Assembly (NCBI GenBank): GCA_024304885.1 | Contig: JALJOM010000003.1 | Span: 1,708,110-1,772,109, forward strand | Length of the DNA: 64,000 nt | Reading direction: 5' to 3' | DNA from: Beijerinckiaceae bacterium | Lineage (GTDB): Bacteria > Pseudomonadota > Alphaproteobacteria > Rhizobiales > Beijerinckiaceae | Shown: piece after piece, positions 1 to 9,223 of the stretch | Layout of the letters: every line of letters starts with the position of its first letter | Numbering within the stretch: position 1 is the stretch's first letter | The notes under the pieces: model-generated | The model's input: only the letters and a program-made list of their open reading frames with translations | What the model was told of the DNA's origin: nothing | Databases searched by the model: none | Translations under genes and position numbers: made by a program

Positions 1-500
1 CGCGTGGCGGCGACGCGGCGCATGGCGGCGTGATGCGCCGGCGCGTTCATGAAGGCGATCTTGCATGTTGCGAGGCAATGCTCGACCTCGCTCGGCTCGA
101 GATCGATCCTCACGCCGAGCGCCGTGAGAATATCGCTTGCCCCCGACCTCGAGGACACCGCGCGATTCCCGTGCTTTGCGACCGGGACTCCGCAGGACGC
201 GACGATCAGGGCGGCAAGGGTCGAGACGTTGTAGCTGCCATGGCCGTCGCCGCCGGTCCCGACGATGTCGATCGCGTCTCTTGGCGCCTCGGCGCGCAGC
301 ATCCTCGCCCGCATGGCTTCGGCCGCCCCGACGACCTCTTCGACGGTCTCGCCGCGCACCCTGAGGGCCATCAGGAAGCCGCCGAGCTGAGCCGGCGCGG
401 CCTCTCCGGCGAAGATCGCCTCGAAGCCGGCAACGGCTTCGGCCCTGGTCAGGCGCGAGCCCGAAGCGACCTTTCCGATCAGGGACTTGAACGTCTCCAT
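1..500 (-). CDS. trpD: Anthranilate phosphoribosyltransferase, 3' end outside window
   Basis: Transfers the phosphoribosyl group of PRPP to anthranilate, the second dedicated step of tryptophan synthesis in the cytoplasm. The first 166 residues are visible. The PRPP-binding signature GTGGDG is at residues 81-86, followed by NVST at 91-94 and KHGN at 109-112, all in the spacing expected for the family. The ATG at 498-500 is preceded by GGCGGAG, a good ribosome binding site, and lies 8 bases after the trpG stop codon, so the two genes are almost certainly one operon. The rest of the gene, and probably the genuine trpC, lies beyond the left edge. Confidence 0.97.
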   Translation of the reverse strand, partial: METFKSLIGKVASGSRLTRAEAVAGFEAIFAGEAAPAQLGGFLMALRVRGETVEEVVGAAEAMRARMLRAEAPRDAIDIVGTGGDGHGSYNVSTLAALIVASCGVPVAKHGNRAVSSRSGASDILTALGVRIDLEPSEVEHCLATCKIAFMNAPAHHAAMRRVAAT

Positions 501-508
501 GCTCCGCC

Positions 509-1120
509 TCAATGGGCCTTTCGCCGAACGTCGGTGTTCCACCGCGAGGCCAGATCGAGGAAATTCTCCAAGATGCGGAGGCCGTGCTCGGAGGCTATGC
601 TTTCGGGATGAAATTGCACGCCGTGCGCGGGCAAGGACTTGTGCGAGATCCCCATGACGAGATCGTCGGCGGTGGCAGTGACGACCAGAGCTTCCGGCAT
701 CGAGTCGTTTCGGACCACGAGTGAATGGTAGCGCACCGCCCGGAACGCCCCGTTGATCCCGCGAAAGATCGTTTCGCCTTGGTGCTGGATCGAAGCGATC
801 TTGCCATGGACCGGCTGGGGGGCACGTATGATGTCTCCGCCGAAGGCCTCGCCCAAGGCCTGGTGACCGAGACAGACTCCGAAAATCGGCACAGTGGAAG
901 ATGCGGCCTCGATGAGCTCGAGGCAGATGCCTGCGTCGCTCGGCCGGCAAGGACCGGGCGACAGGACGATCGCATCGGGAGCGGAGCTCAGGACGCTCGC
1001 GACACTCACTTCGTCGTTGCGATGGACCGTCACGTCCGCACCGAGAGAGCCCAGGCAATGCACGAGGTTCCAGGTGAAGCTGTCGTAATTGTCGATCAGC
1101 GTGATCGTCGTCATGCTCAT
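509..1120 (-). CDS. trpG: Anthranilate synthase component II (glutamine amidotransferase)
   Basis: Hydrolyses glutamine to give ammonia for anthranilate synthase component I (TrpE) in tryptophan synthesis. It is a class I glutamine amidotransferase of 203 residues, the normal length. The nucleophile is Cys83 in GVCLGHQ and the catalytic His171 and Glu173 are in FHPES. The N-terminal [11 protein letters not shown] block is typical of TrpG and PabA, so a shared role in folate synthesis (PabA) is possible. The neighbour trpD starts 8 bases downstream. No trpE lies upstream; the next gene there encodes HPr. A second in-frame ATG two codons in could be the true start. Confidence 0.95.
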   Translation of the reverse strand: MSMTTITLIDNYDSFTWNLVHCLGSLGADVTVHRNDEVSVASVLSSAPDAIVLSPGPCRPSDAGICLELIEAASSTVPIFGVCLGHQALGEAFGGDIIRAPQPVHGKIASIQHQGETIFRGINGAFRAVRYHSLVVRNDSMPEALVVTATADDLVMGISHKSLPAHGVQFHPESIASEHGLRILENFLDLASRWNTDVRRKAH

Positions 1121-1304
1121 GGGCCTCGCTCGAGACCGGTGTTTTGAGACGGTCCGAAACCGTGGTCAAGGCGAATTCCCGGCCTCCGGAGTCTCCTCGC
1201 CGTGGGGAGGACCCAGTCCTGCAATGCGATTCGAGATAGTTCAATGAATAACGAGAGTTCGGCGCCCCGCCACGGACCCGATGCCGCTCACGACGGGCGC
1301 CGGG

Positions 1305-1637
1305 TCATTCTTCCTCGCCGAAACGGTTCGCGACGAGGGCCTCGATTGCATCGAGCGCGAGCAAGGCCTCGGCTCCGGTCGCCGTGACCGTGATCGTGGT
1401 CCCTGGTCCCGCACCGAGGGTCAGGATTCCCATGATCGATGTCCCCCCTACGGTCTCACCGCACCGGCTGATCGTGACAATGGCATCGAAACGATCGATG
1501 CAATGGACGAGCTTGACCGTGGCACGAGCGTGGAGGCCCTTCCGATTGACGATCGTGAGGTGACGCACCAGCTCGCCCAAGCTCGCGTCGGCTTCGGGGC
1601 GGTCCGCGGGTCGAGCTCCCACATTCTCGTCGGTCAT
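1305..1637 (-). CDS. ptsH: HPr-type phosphocarrier protein
   Basis: Phosphocarrier protein of the regulatory phosphotransferase system found in alphaproteobacteria, where it signals rather than transports sugars. The phosphorylated histidine is His36 in the motif NRKGLHARA, and the serine that HPr kinase modifies is Ser67 in GGTSIMG. The protein is 110 residues, about 20-25 longer than classical HPr because of an acidic N-terminal extension. The start codon overlaps the stop of the upstream EIIA gene (ATGA), indicating translational coupling. No sugar permease is encoded nearby. Confidence 0.95.
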   Translation of the reverse strand: MTDENVGARPADRPEADASLGELVRHLTIVNRKGLHARATVKLVHCIDRFDAIVTISRCGETVGGTSIMGILTLGAGPGTTITVTATGAEALLALDAIEALVANRFGEEE

Positions 1638-2035
1638 GTTCCGCTCAGTACTCGGCTCGCGATGTAGATATATTTTCGTCCGGCATCCTGGGCTTGCACC
1701 ACGGCCTGGTCGAGGCTCGCCGTCTCGCGCACGGACACCAGCTTGATCAGCATCGGCAAGTTGATGCCGGCAACGACCTCGACCTCGGCGCCATTCATCA
1801 CCGAGATCGCGAGATTGGACGGTGTCCCGCCGAACATGTCCGTCAGCACGGCGACGCCTGCTCCTGTGTCCACCCGCTTGATGGCCGTCAAGATATCCAG
1901 CCGCCGCTGCTCGATATCGTCGTCCGGGCCGATCGAGATCGTCGCGATTTGATCCTGCTGCCCGACGACGTGCTCCAATGCCGCGCGGAAAGCGTTCGCC
2001 AGCTGGCCATGGGTCACGAGGACGATTCCGATCAT
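1634..2035 (-). CDS. PTS EIIA component, mannose family (regulatory)
   Basis: EIIA domain of the mannose type, a cytoplasmic phosphoryl acceptor from HPr. The protein is a single 133-residue domain with the phosphorylated His9 in VTHG and the conserved block DMFGGTPSNLA. Rhizobial genomes carry a stand-alone copy (often called ptsM or manX) between hprK and ptsH, which is exactly the arrangement here. With no IIB or IIC partner in the region, it is inferred to be regulatory. It overlaps ptsH by four bases, while about 200 bases separate it from hprK. Confidence 0.93.
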   Translation of the reverse strand: MIGIVLVTHGQLANAFRAALEHVVGQQDQIATISIGPDDDIEQRRLDILTAIKRVDTGAGVAVLTDMFGGTPSNLAISVMNGAEVEVVAGINLPMLIKLVSVRETASLDQAVVQAQDAGRKYIYIASRVLSGT

Positions 2036-2233
2036 CGCACGACCCCGCAGTGGCGGCGCATGCGCGCCGAGAGTCTACGGACGTCCGAGGGAAGGCCGGG
2101 CATCAATGGCAAGTTCCGTCCTGAGACCACGTCCGAGGCTGCATCGAGATGCGCGGCTGCGGAAGGCGTCGCACCCTCGACTGCCGCGCTATCTTGTGCA
2201 CTGCGGCGAACTTGGCAAGCGAAATGACGCCCT

Positions 2234-2764
2234 CTAAGGAAATCTGCCGCGAGCGTCAGCTTCGAGCGAGAGATTTCTCCGATGCAAGCGAAAATGCTGC
2301 AGGATGCGAAGAGCCTGGTCCGAAGGGCCGAGGTCGCTTCGCAGGGTCATCGAAGCCACGCTCACCCCTGTGATCATGATATCGAGATCGCCGTCCTCGG
2401 GGCAACGCGGTAGCTTTCTGTCCGACGACTCGAGGTCGATGACGAGCCCGAGGACGACAGCCTCCAGAAATCTCGTTCGAAAGATTCCCCGGCCGCGCCA
2501 TTCGATCGCTCCCTGGATCGAGGGATGCCCGCGGGCAACGAGACGGCCGCCGGAACGCGCGACACAAATCCGATCGTCGCCGACGAGCCGAGAAAAATAG
2601 CCGAAGGACTCGGCCATCGAGGTCAGGGCGAGAGCCAATAGGCTCTTGCCGGCACCGGATACACCTCGGATCAAGATCCCCGTCTCGCCGACCACGACGG
2701 CACTTGCGTGAATATAGCCAGCGGGCCGGGTGCTGGCCGGATCGAGCCGCGGTGAGTCCGTCAT
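2234..2764 (-). CDS. hprK: HPr kinase/phosphorylase, short alphaproteobacterial form
   Basis: Phosphorylates HPr on its regulatory serine, linking the PTS to metabolic state. At 176 residues it contains only the C-terminal kinase domain, as is usual in alphaproteobacteria; the N-terminal domain of Firmicutes HprK is absent. The P-loop GVSGAGKS is at residues 34-41 and a VGDDR motif follows. Its ATG overlaps the stop of chvG (ATGA), so translation of sensor kinase and HPr kinase is coupled, suggesting joint control of the PTS and ChvG/ChvI signalling. Confidence 0.94.
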   Translation of the reverse strand: MTDSPRLDPASTRPAGYIHASAVVVGETGILIRGVSGAGKSLLALALTSMAESFGYFSRLVGDDRICVARSGGRLVARGHPSIQGAIEWRGRGIFRTRFLEAVVLGLVIDLESSDRKLPRCPEDGDLDIMITGVSVASMTLRSDLGPSDQALRILQHFRLHRRNLSLEADARGRFP

Positions 2765-4599
2765 CTGGCTTTCGGCAAGAATACGACGAAGCGGGCCCCG
2801 AGCACCGCGACCATGCCGCCCTCGCTCATTGGTCCTGTGCGATTGGTGGCGGTAATTCGCCCACCATGTGCCTCGATGATTTGACGCGAGATGGACAGGC
2901 CCAGTCCAGAATTCTGGCCGAACCCATGACCGGGTCGGTCGGTGTAGAACCGTTCGAAGATGCGTTCGAATGCGTCAGCGGCGATGCCCGGACCTTCGTC
3001 GTCGATGATGATCTCGAACCCTTCTCGCCAATAGCCGTTCGTCGACCAGTCCTTGGAAGGACGCATGACGAGTCGGACAGTGCCGCCCGGTGGCGAGAAC
3101 GATCGGGCATTGTCGATCAGGTTGGTAAAAACCTGGCCGAGACGGGAATCGTGGCCGATCACCTTGTAGGAGACCTTGCGGTTCTCGTCCGTCGAAGCGT
3201 AGCCGAGGACCGTGAGGCTCACTTCGACCGAATCCTCTGCCGAGACCTGGTTCGCGATGGTCACGACGGCGTCGACGACACGCTCGATATCGACGACATC
3301 CGTTTCTGCCCGGGCGAGTTCCGCATCGAGCCGGGACGCCTCGGAAATATCGCTGATCAGCCTGTCGAGCCTGCGGACGTCGTGCTCGATGATCGCGAGA
3401 AGCTTCTGCTGTGCTTCCGGCTTGCGCGCGATGGGCAAGGTCTCCACCGCACTCCGCAATGATGTCAGGGGGTTCTTCAGCTCGTGCGCGACATCCGCGG
3501 CAAAGCTCTCGATCGCCTCGATCCGATCGTAAAGCGCCTTGGTCATATCGCGCAGCGCCCCCGACAGATGACCGATCTCGTCGGATCTGTCGGTGAAGTC
3601 CGGGATTTCGCGCCGGGATTTCGTGCCGCGCCGCACGCGCTCGGCCGCATCGGCGAGCCGCCGGATCGGCTCGGCGATCGTCCCGGCGATGAACAACGAC
3701 AGAATGAACATGATGAAGGCGGAGACGAGGAAGATCCGGACGATCGCCCAGCGCTCCGTGGCGATGATGGAATCGATGTCGTCGCCTTGGGTCGACAGGA
3801 GAAGCGCGCCGCGGACCACCCGAAACCGCTGGATCGGCACGGCAATCGAGACGATGGTCTCGCCCTTGGCGTCGGCGCGCACGATCGACTGCGCGCTTCC
3901 GGCGAGAGCTTTGGCAACCTCCGGGTAGGTCTTTCCGTTGCCGACGCCTATATCTTCGTAGATCGGCAGCTCCTTGCGCCGGAGCAGCGCGGCGAGAAAC
4001 GATCCGATGCGGTCGAGGAGCGGCTCGGGCCCTTCCGCCGAGGTCGCCGACAGGTCGTATTGGAGAATGTTGGACCGGCTCTTCGACGAGCGCGAGTCGA
4101 GCAGCAGATATCCGTCCCTGTCGTAGATCCGTGCGCGCGTTCGTGTCGGCGACGCAAGCCTCTGGAGCACGGGACCGACGCGTTCAGGGTTGAGCGAGAA
4201 CTCGAAGGACGACAGGGAATCGTCCGCGACCGTGTAGCTTTCCCCGGGTGCGAGGCGGAGCAACTTTTCCGGATCGATGGTGATGGAATCCGTCTCGATC
4301 GTTGCCGAGGCCGCCACCGCCGCAGCGATGATCTCGGCTTGCGTCTGCAAGCTCAGGAGGCGAGCGTCAATCAACCCCTCGCGAAACTGGTTCAGGTAGA
4401 GAAATCCGACGAGCAGCGCCACGAGGCCGCCGAGATTCAGAACGACGATTCTCCGGGTCAAGGACGACGAGAACCGCGAGCTGACCGACCGCATTGCAGT
4501 GCGGACCCGAAACGCGACGTTCCTGCGGGCGCGTCGAATGTGGCGGGCCACCCCGAGCAGCCTCTCCAAGTTCACCGCTTCGTGCGCTTCGACGCTCAT
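2761..4599 (-). CDS. chvG: ChvG/ExoS-type sensor histidine kinase
   Basis: Membrane sensor kinase that phosphorylates the response regulator ChvI; in rhizobia this pair responds to acid and envelope conditions and controls exopolysaccharide, motility and stress genes. The 612-residue protein has a first membrane segment near residues 53-72, a large periplasmic domain, a second segment near 284-308, a HAMP linker, the H-box with the phosphorylated His372 (VAHELKNP), and a C-terminal ATPase domain with the DEGPGI and GLGLSI motifs. It starts 32 bases after the chvI stop and overlaps hprK, so chvI-chvG-hprK form one transcription unit. Confidence 0.95.
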   Translation of the reverse strand: MSVEAHEAVNLERLLGVARHIRRARRNVAFRVRTAMRSVSSRFSSSLTRRIVVLNLGGLVALLVGFLYLNQFREGLIDARLLSLQTQAEIIAAAVAASATIETDSITIDPEKLLRLAPGESYTVADDSLSSFEFSLNPERVGPVLQRLASPTRTRARIYDRDGYLLLDSRSSKSRSNILQYDLSATSAEGPEPLLDRIGSFLAALLRRKELPIYEDIGVGNGKTYPEVAKALAGSAQSIVRADAKGETIVSIAVPIQRFRVVRGALLLSTQGDDIDSIIATERWAIVRIFLVSAFIMFILSLFIAGTIAEPIRRLADAAERVRRGTKSRREIPDFTDRSDEIGHLSGALRDMTKALYDRIEAIESFAADVAHELKNPLTSLRSAVETLPIARKPEAQQKLLAIIEHDVRRLDRLISDISEASRLDAELARAETDVVDIERVVDAVVTIANQVSAEDSVEVSLTVLGYASTDENRKVSYKVIGHDSRLGQVFTNLIDNARSFSPPGGTVRLVMRPSKDWSTNGYWREGFEIIIDDEGPGIAADAFERIFERFYTDRPGHGFGQNSGLGLSISRQIIEAHGGRITATNRTGPMSEGGMVAVLGARFVVFLPKAR

Positions 4600-4631
4600 C
4601 GAGTGACGGTCCGTCGAGCTGGCATATCGCG

Positions 4632-5327
4632 CTATTCCTTGAATCGATAGCCGACGCCATAAAGCGTCTCGATCATCTCGAACTCTTCGTCTACAGCCTT
4701 GAATTTCTTTCGTAAGCGCTTGATATGACTGTCGATCGTGCGATCGTCGACATAGACTTGATCGTCATAGGCCGCATCCATCAAGGCGTTGCGGCTTTTC
4801 ACGACCCCGGGGCGCGTCGCGAGTGCCTGCAAGATGAGGAACTCGGTAACTGTAAGCGTGACGGATTCGTTTTTCCAGCTGCAGGCATGGCGCTCGGGGT
4901 CCATCTGCAAGTGCCCCCGTTCAAGGACCTTCGCTTCCGCTTCCTTCGGCCCTGCAGCTTCCTTCGGATTGGCTCGGCGGAGAATCGCCTTGACTCTCTC
5001 GACGAGCAGACGTTGGGAGAACGGTTTGCGGACGAAGTCGTCGGCGCCCATCTTGAGCCCGAACAATTCGTCGATCTCGTCCTCCTTCGAGGTCAAGAAG
5101 ATGACCGGCAGATCGGATTTTTGTCGGAGACGCCTCAGAAGCTCCATGCCGTCCATGCGCGGCATCTTGATATCGAGAATGGCGAGATCGGGCGGATCGC
5201 TCCGCATACCGTCGAGGGCTGTCGACCCGTCGGTATAGGTCTGCACGCGGTAGCCTTCTCCCTCGAGCGCGATCGATACCGACGCGAGGATGTTTCGGTC
5301 GTCGTCGACCAGAGCGATCATCGGCAT
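4632..5327 (-). CDS. chvI: ChvI/ExoS-partner response regulator, OmpR family
   Basis: DNA-binding response regulator partnered with ChvG. The receiver domain begins with the acidic triplet DDD at residues 8-10 and carries the phosphorylated Asp52 in AILDIKMP; the C-terminal half is an OmpR/PhoB winged helix ending in YGVGYRFKE. The ATG at 5325-5327 was chosen because the receiver domain begins immediately and CAGGA lies about 8 bases upstream; an open frame continues upstream but has no conserved residues. Predicted length is 231 residues, normal for the family. It is the first gene of the chvI-chvG-hprK unit. Confidence 0.95.
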   Translation of the reverse strand: MPMIALVDDDRNILASVSIALEGEGYRVQTYTDGSTALDGMRSDPPDLAILDIKMPRMDGMELLRRLRQKSDLPVIFLTSKEDEIDELFGLKMGADDFVRKPFSQRLLVERVKAILRRANPKEAAGPKEAEAKVLERGHLQMDPERHACSWKNESVTLTVTEFLILQALATRPGVVKSRNALMDAAYDDQVYVDDRTIDSHIKRLRKKFKAVDEEFEMIETLYGVGYRFKE

Positions 5328-5852
5328 GAGCAATCCTGACTTGGTAAGCGAGCGCCCCTCCCGAATAGCCGGAACGGTCATCGATTTACACGGGGCCGTT
5401 AGGTGCACCTCCACCGAGTCGACGGCGCGACACTCGCGAGTTGGGCAGCCGAGCAACTGGCTCGGTCCTTTCAAGCACAATGCGGTCTGCGGCATTCCGC
5501 AGAATCAGGTGAACGCGTCCGAGTACAGCGGCTCGGGTCCGCCGAATGCTCGGAGATCGGCACCTCGAACGGGTCGAGCGCATCACCCGTCCATGTCGTC
5601 CGCGCCAGGGAGGGCCTCGATCGAGGAACTCGGCTCGTCCGCTTCGTCCCTCGGCTCGAAGGAGCACCCGTTCCATGGCGTTCGCGCCTTGTCGTGCTGC
5701 CATCAGACCGCCGGATTTACGACATGATCGCATAAAACGAAAACTGAACGGCTGAAATAAGGCAAACGTCCAGCGTCTTGCGGCCGAGCTGCCGTCGCTC
5801 GGTGGTATCAGGCTCGAAGATCGCATTCGGTGCGAAAGAAAAGATACGCTCG
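5328..5852. other. Intergenic region upstream of chvI
   Basis: No convincing gene is seen. Open frames in this stretch have arginine- and serine-rich shadow composition with no recognisable motif. It should contain the promoter of the chvI operon. An A-rich patch at about 5725-5765 contrasts with the surrounding GC-rich DNA. In many rhizobia pckA lies next to chvI; it is not here. Confidence 0.5.
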
Positions 5853-6167
5853 TCAGCCGGCGCTGTTTCCGAGACTTCGGCAAAGACGGATATAATCGAA
5901 CAGGTCGCTCAGCATAAAGTGCCGATTTTCAGCGATCCGCATATGCGAGACAGTGATCTCGTCGCCGGCGAGGTATCGATGCGCCGTAGTACGGAAGGGT
6001 TCAGGCAGGCCGAGATTGAATTGCGACGGTTGCACCAGCAATCGGCAGAGCTGATCGAACAGGAATCGAAACCGTTCGTCCTCGGGTTCCAGGTAAGCGG
6101 CCCCGAAATCCCGTCCGTAACGGTTGAAAAGGTCCATATAGTCGTCGAGGTCGGGCTTGTTTGTCAC
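5853..6167 (-). CDS. Hypothetical protein, 104 residues
   Basis: I do not recognise this family. The predicted protein has a balanced, natural composition with many aromatic and acidic residues (for example the segments DDYMDLFNRYG and EDERFRFLFDQL), no signal peptide and no membrane segment, so it is probably a small helical cytoplasmic protein. It lies about 160 bases downstream of the alpha/beta hydrolase gene on the same strand and could be cotranscribed with it. Codon use matches neighbouring real genes better than the competing frames do. Confidence 0.55.
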   Translation of the reverse strand: MTNKPDLDDYMDLFNRYGRDFGAAYLEPEDERFRFLFDQLCRLLVQPSQFNLGLPEPFRTTAHRYLAGDEITVSHMRIAENRHFMLSDLFDYIRLCRSLGNSAG

Positions 6168-6328
6168 GCTGGCCTTCCCGGCTCGATGTCATCGCTTCGA
6201 GCCGGAGCCAGGGATAGAGCATTTCCCTTTCGACGTCATGTCGCAGCACGCTCATGCTTGCAGAATGGTCGATCGCCGCCGCGTAGCGCACCTGGGCACC
6301 ATGGCGAATGGTACACGAGGCGTTGGCG

Positions 6329-7327
6329 CTATCGGGATAGCGGCGCAATCGGATGGCGGCGGAGGAAGGCGAGCGTCTCCGCCCGCAGCGCCTGGCCTTC
6401 GTCTCCCCACCAGCAAAAGTGTCCGCCGGACCGCGGTTGAAGGTACCGCCCCTTCGGCCGGAGCCGCCTAAGCTCTTGCTGGTGCGAGGGCGGACAATCG
6501 AGATCGAGCGGGCTATGTGCGGAAAGCACCGCGGCTTTCGACTTCTCCAGCGGGCAGCTCCAAGGCTGCGCCGCAAGCTCCAGCTCCTTCGACATGCCGG
6601 GATGGCGAAGGCTGAACGGATGGAGGGAATCAGAGAAGACGAGGAACTCGTCTCGGCGGCCCGGCAGTTCCAACTCTTGCCGGACGAGCGCTTCTCGCTC
6701 GTAGGGCCCGAGCTTTGCCTCCGTGCGCAGCAATTCCTGCATGGCGAAAGCCGGGGCGGCGCACGTGGTGCGCGACATCAACCAGGACAAGATGTCCCTG
6801 AAGCCGGGTGCCAGGATGATCCGGGCCAGCAGGGTGTCGGAGGTTTCCGGATTGGGCGCGTATCGCCCCGTCACAGCCGACCACAGAACGAGCGTGTGTG
6901 CGCGCTCGGCATGGCGCTCGGCGAAATGAACCGCGGTCGCCCCTCCCATCGACAGGCCGAACACATGGACCTCGGCCACGCCGAGCCGGTCGAGCACGCT
7001 GGCATAGAGATCGGCCTGCTCCCGGAACGACGTGTCGGCCGGAAGCGGCGCGCCGAGGTAGCCGGGTCTGTTGATCGAGAGGACGCGATAACCGGCTCCT
7101 GCGAGCCAGGCGAATTGCGGCGCGCTGTCCGGGCCGGAGCCACCGCCGAAAATGTACAGGATAGGCTCGCCTTCACCGATGTCGGCATAGAGAATTTGTG
7201 TTCCATCCAGCTCGAGCGTGCGAAGCCGTGAGCGAACGCGGCGAATTTGCGCGTGTCGCCAGAGCGAAAAGTCGCAGACGAGAAGGAAGAGGAAGGCGCA
7301 GATCGCGCTGGTCGCCGCCAGAAGCAT
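6329..7327 (-). CDS. Membrane-anchored alpha/beta hydrolase
   Basis: Predicted hydrolase of unknown substrate. An N-terminal hydrophobic segment (residues 2-24) anchors it or exports it, and the rest is an alpha/beta fold: oxyanion region FGGGSGPDS, the nucleophile elbow GLSMGG containing the catalytic serine, and a C-terminal GGHFCWWG motif with the catalytic histidine. Length is 332 residues. The pattern is that of esterase, lipase or lactonase-like proteins, and nothing in the neighbourhood narrows the substrate. Confidence 0.85.
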   Translation of the reverse strand: MLLAATSAICAFLFLLVCDFSLWRHAQIRRVRSRLRTLELDGTQILYADIGEGEPILYIFGGGSGPDSAPQFAWLAGAGYRVLSINRPGYLGAPLPADTSFREQADLYASVLDRLGVAEVHVFGLSMGGATAVHFAERHAERAHTLVLWSAVTGRYAPNPETSDTLLARIILAPGFRDILSWLMSRTTCAAPAFAMQELLRTEAKLGPYEREALVRQELELPGRRDEFLVFSDSLHPFSLRHPGMSKELELAAQPWSCPLEKSKAAVLSAHSPLDLDCPPSHQQELRRLRPKGRYLQPRSGGHFCWWGDEGQALRAETLAFLRRHPIAPLSR

Positions 7328-7444
7328 GTCGCAGCCGTCAGCGGACCCTAGAGGGAGTGCGCGACTCGAGACAGCCGCGCATGCGTCGGCGATATGCGTT
7401 AGAGGCGGTTGCGCGGGCTCGAGGTTCGACTGGCCGCCGAAGCA

Positions 7445-7750
7445 TCAATCGGCGCAGATCAAGCCGCGCGTGACATAGATTCGCCCGTCGGGACCGGTGA
7501 TTCGCACGACCCGAACGCAATCTTCGTCCTCGCCCGGAGCGGCGCGCTCGAGTTGGAAGGCGGGGCCCTTCGCAAGACCCGTAAACGCGGTTCGCTCCTC
7601 GACCAGCTGGCGGCTGCTTTCGAGGATCTTGCCTTTGGGAGTAAAGGACAGCGGGGCGGCAACGACGGCTGCCCCCAGGCACGACACGGCTGTCGCGGCC
7701 ATGGCTAGCTTGAAGCCCTGCTTGCCGAGCGTGTTGCGCACCTTGACCAT
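7445..7750 (-). CDS. Small secreted protein, unknown function
   Basis: Predicted 101-residue protein with an N-terminal signal peptide (basic start, then a hydrophobic stretch ending near AAVVAAP). The mature part has two cysteines, in DEDCVRVV and at the C-terminus (LICAD), which could form a disulphide. The ATG at 7748-7750 was chosen over a longer reading frame because GGAGGCAGGA lies just upstream and because the signal peptide begins there. No family is recognised. Confidence 0.65.
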   Translation of the reverse strand: MVKVRNTLGKQGFKLAMAATAVSCLGAAVVAAPLSFTPKGKILESSRQLVEERTAFTGLAKGPAFQLERAAPGEDEDCVRVVRITGPDGRIYVTRGLICAD

Positions 7751-8220
7751 GTTGTCCTGCCTCCCCCTCGTCCGTGCCCTCGCGGCGATGTCGGGATCAT
7801 CGCCGAAATCCCCGTCTCGGATGTGCGTAATCACACAAGCGCCAAACGCTCCGTGGCCATGAAAGTTCCGCGCTGCGAGCAAAAAGCCGAAGCCTGACAG
7901 CCGACGCGGCCGAGGTGGCGTCTTCGGATCCGCGAGCGTGAGGAGGGCAGGGGGAACGCTTGGAAACAGTAGGCACGAGAGTACAGTCCGGCGAGACGCG
8001 GCGCTCGCCCGCGTGCTGCCGGACTGCGTCCTCGGAGATTGGGCTTGTTCCTGCCTGGCAGAGGTGCCAAAAGACCGCCGCATGAGAACGAATGACACCC
8101 GGAATCATCCGACTTTCGACCTTGCGGTTCGGCTCGTAGGTGTGATGCACCGAATTGCCGCAGGCGCAATCGAATACCGCGAAAGTCACGATGGGCCGGC
8201 CGACCTCGGCGAGGGCCGCG
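7751..8220. other. Intergenic region between divergent genes
   Basis: About 470 bases between the minus-strand secreted protein and the plus-strand TrpC-like gene, expected to hold both promoters. No clear gene is visible. A minus-strand frame here contains one protein-like segment around 8090-8220 with two cysteines (FDCACG), but it has no convincing start site and overlaps the TrpC-like gene, so it was not called. Confidence 0.4.
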
Positions 8221-9051
8221 ATGACGACCGCTGACGGCACCTCGATCGGACCGCGCCTGAAGCCGATCCTGGCGCAACGCCAGAGCGACGTGGATAAGGC
8301 GAAGGCGAAACGGTCCGCTGGCGCGCTCACCGGGATGATCGGTGAGGCCCCGATGACCAGGGGCTTTCTCGGCGCGCTCTACGAAAAGTTCGACACGTCG
8401 GGCAGGCCCGGGGTCATCGCCGACATCAGGGGCGCTTCGCCGCTCTCGAAATCGACACGGTCGCGTCTCGATGTCATGGAGCTCGCGGAGGACTTCCGAG
8501 ATGCCGGCGCCACCTGCATCTCGGCCTCGCCGGACCGTCGCTACTTTCGCGGCAGCGTCGCCGACCTTGCTACAGCGAAGGCGGCCAACCTTCCCATTCT
8601 CGACAACGACCTCGTCGTTGACATCTACCAGGTCTATGAAGCGCGCTACGCGGGCGCCGATGCGATCTTGCTCATCATGAGCATTCTCGGCAATCAAATC
8701 ACCGAATTCGTCGCGCGAGCGGAGTCGGTTGCCCTCGACGCCTATGTCGAGGTTCGTAACGAGGCCGAGCTCGAGATGGCGCTTGCCGCCGGCGCGACGC
8801 TCATCGCCGTCAACAATCGCGACCTCGAGACGCTCGAGGTCGACATGACGGTGTGCGAGCGGCTCCTGCCCAGGATTCCCGCGGATCGAGCCTTCGCGAT
8901 CGCGTCGGGAGGGATTGCGAGCCTCGACGATATCGACAGGATGACGAGACTCGGCGCGAAGGCCGTTCGCGTCGCTACGGTTCTTTTGGAAGCCAAAGAC
9001 CCTTATCTCGCATTGCATGCGCTCCTCGGCACCACGCCGCCGGACGATTGA
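8221..9051 (+). CDS. TrpC-like (indole-3-glycerol phosphate synthase family) protein lacking catalytic residues
   Basis: The 276-residue protein aligns over its whole length with indole-3-glycerol phosphate synthase, a TIM barrel of tryptophan synthesis, but key positions differ. Relative to the Sulfolobus enzyme, Glu51 is Asp68, Lys53 is Arg70, the general acid Lys110 is Asn129 (LDND instead of KDF), Glu210 is Ser229 and Ser211 is Gly230. Glu159 and Asn180 equivalents (Glu178, Asn198) remain. It is therefore unlikely to be the working TrpC, which is expected next to trpD at the left edge. The ATG at 8221 matches the usual TrpC N-terminus; an upstream TTG at 8155 is possible. It precedes the carbamoyltransferase module on the same strand. 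Confidence 0.8.
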   Translation: MTTADGTSIGPRLKPILAQRQSDVDKAKAKRSAGALTGMIGEAPMTRGFLGALYEKFDTSGRPGVIADIRGASPLSKSTRSRLDVMELAEDFRDAGATCISASPDRRYFRGSVADLATAKAANLPILDNDLVVDIYQVYEARYAGADAILLIMSILGNQITEFVARAESVALDAYVEVRNEAELEMALAAGATLIAVNNRDLETLEVDMTVCERLLPRIPADRAFAIASGGIASLDDIDRMTRLGAKAVRVATVLLEAKDPYLALHALLGTTPPDD

Positions 9052-9223
9052 TGCGGCAGGATTCGACGTCCGCTCGCTGGCAGCGTCGATTTGCGGGGGA
9101 TCGCAGGCTCCAGCGGCGCGACTTTTCCCGCAAGTCATGGTTCAACAGCGCGTACGCAAACGATTCCTGATCGGCTCCTCGAGAGCGTGACCACGAAAAT
9201 TCCGAGCATCCGGAGTTTCCCGC

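Noticed and set aside
5386..5883. Minus-strand frame upstream of chvI
   Set aside because: Arginine/serine-rich shadow composition and overlap with a better-supported small gene at 5853.
8221..9051. Naming the TrpC-like gene trpC
   Set aside because: Five active-site positions differ, and a genuine trpC is expected beside trpD at the left edge; only family membership is claimed.
7831..9138. A 435-codon minus-strand frame opposite the TrpC-like gene
   Set aside because: No conserved motif; the plus-strand frame aligns to a known family over its full length.
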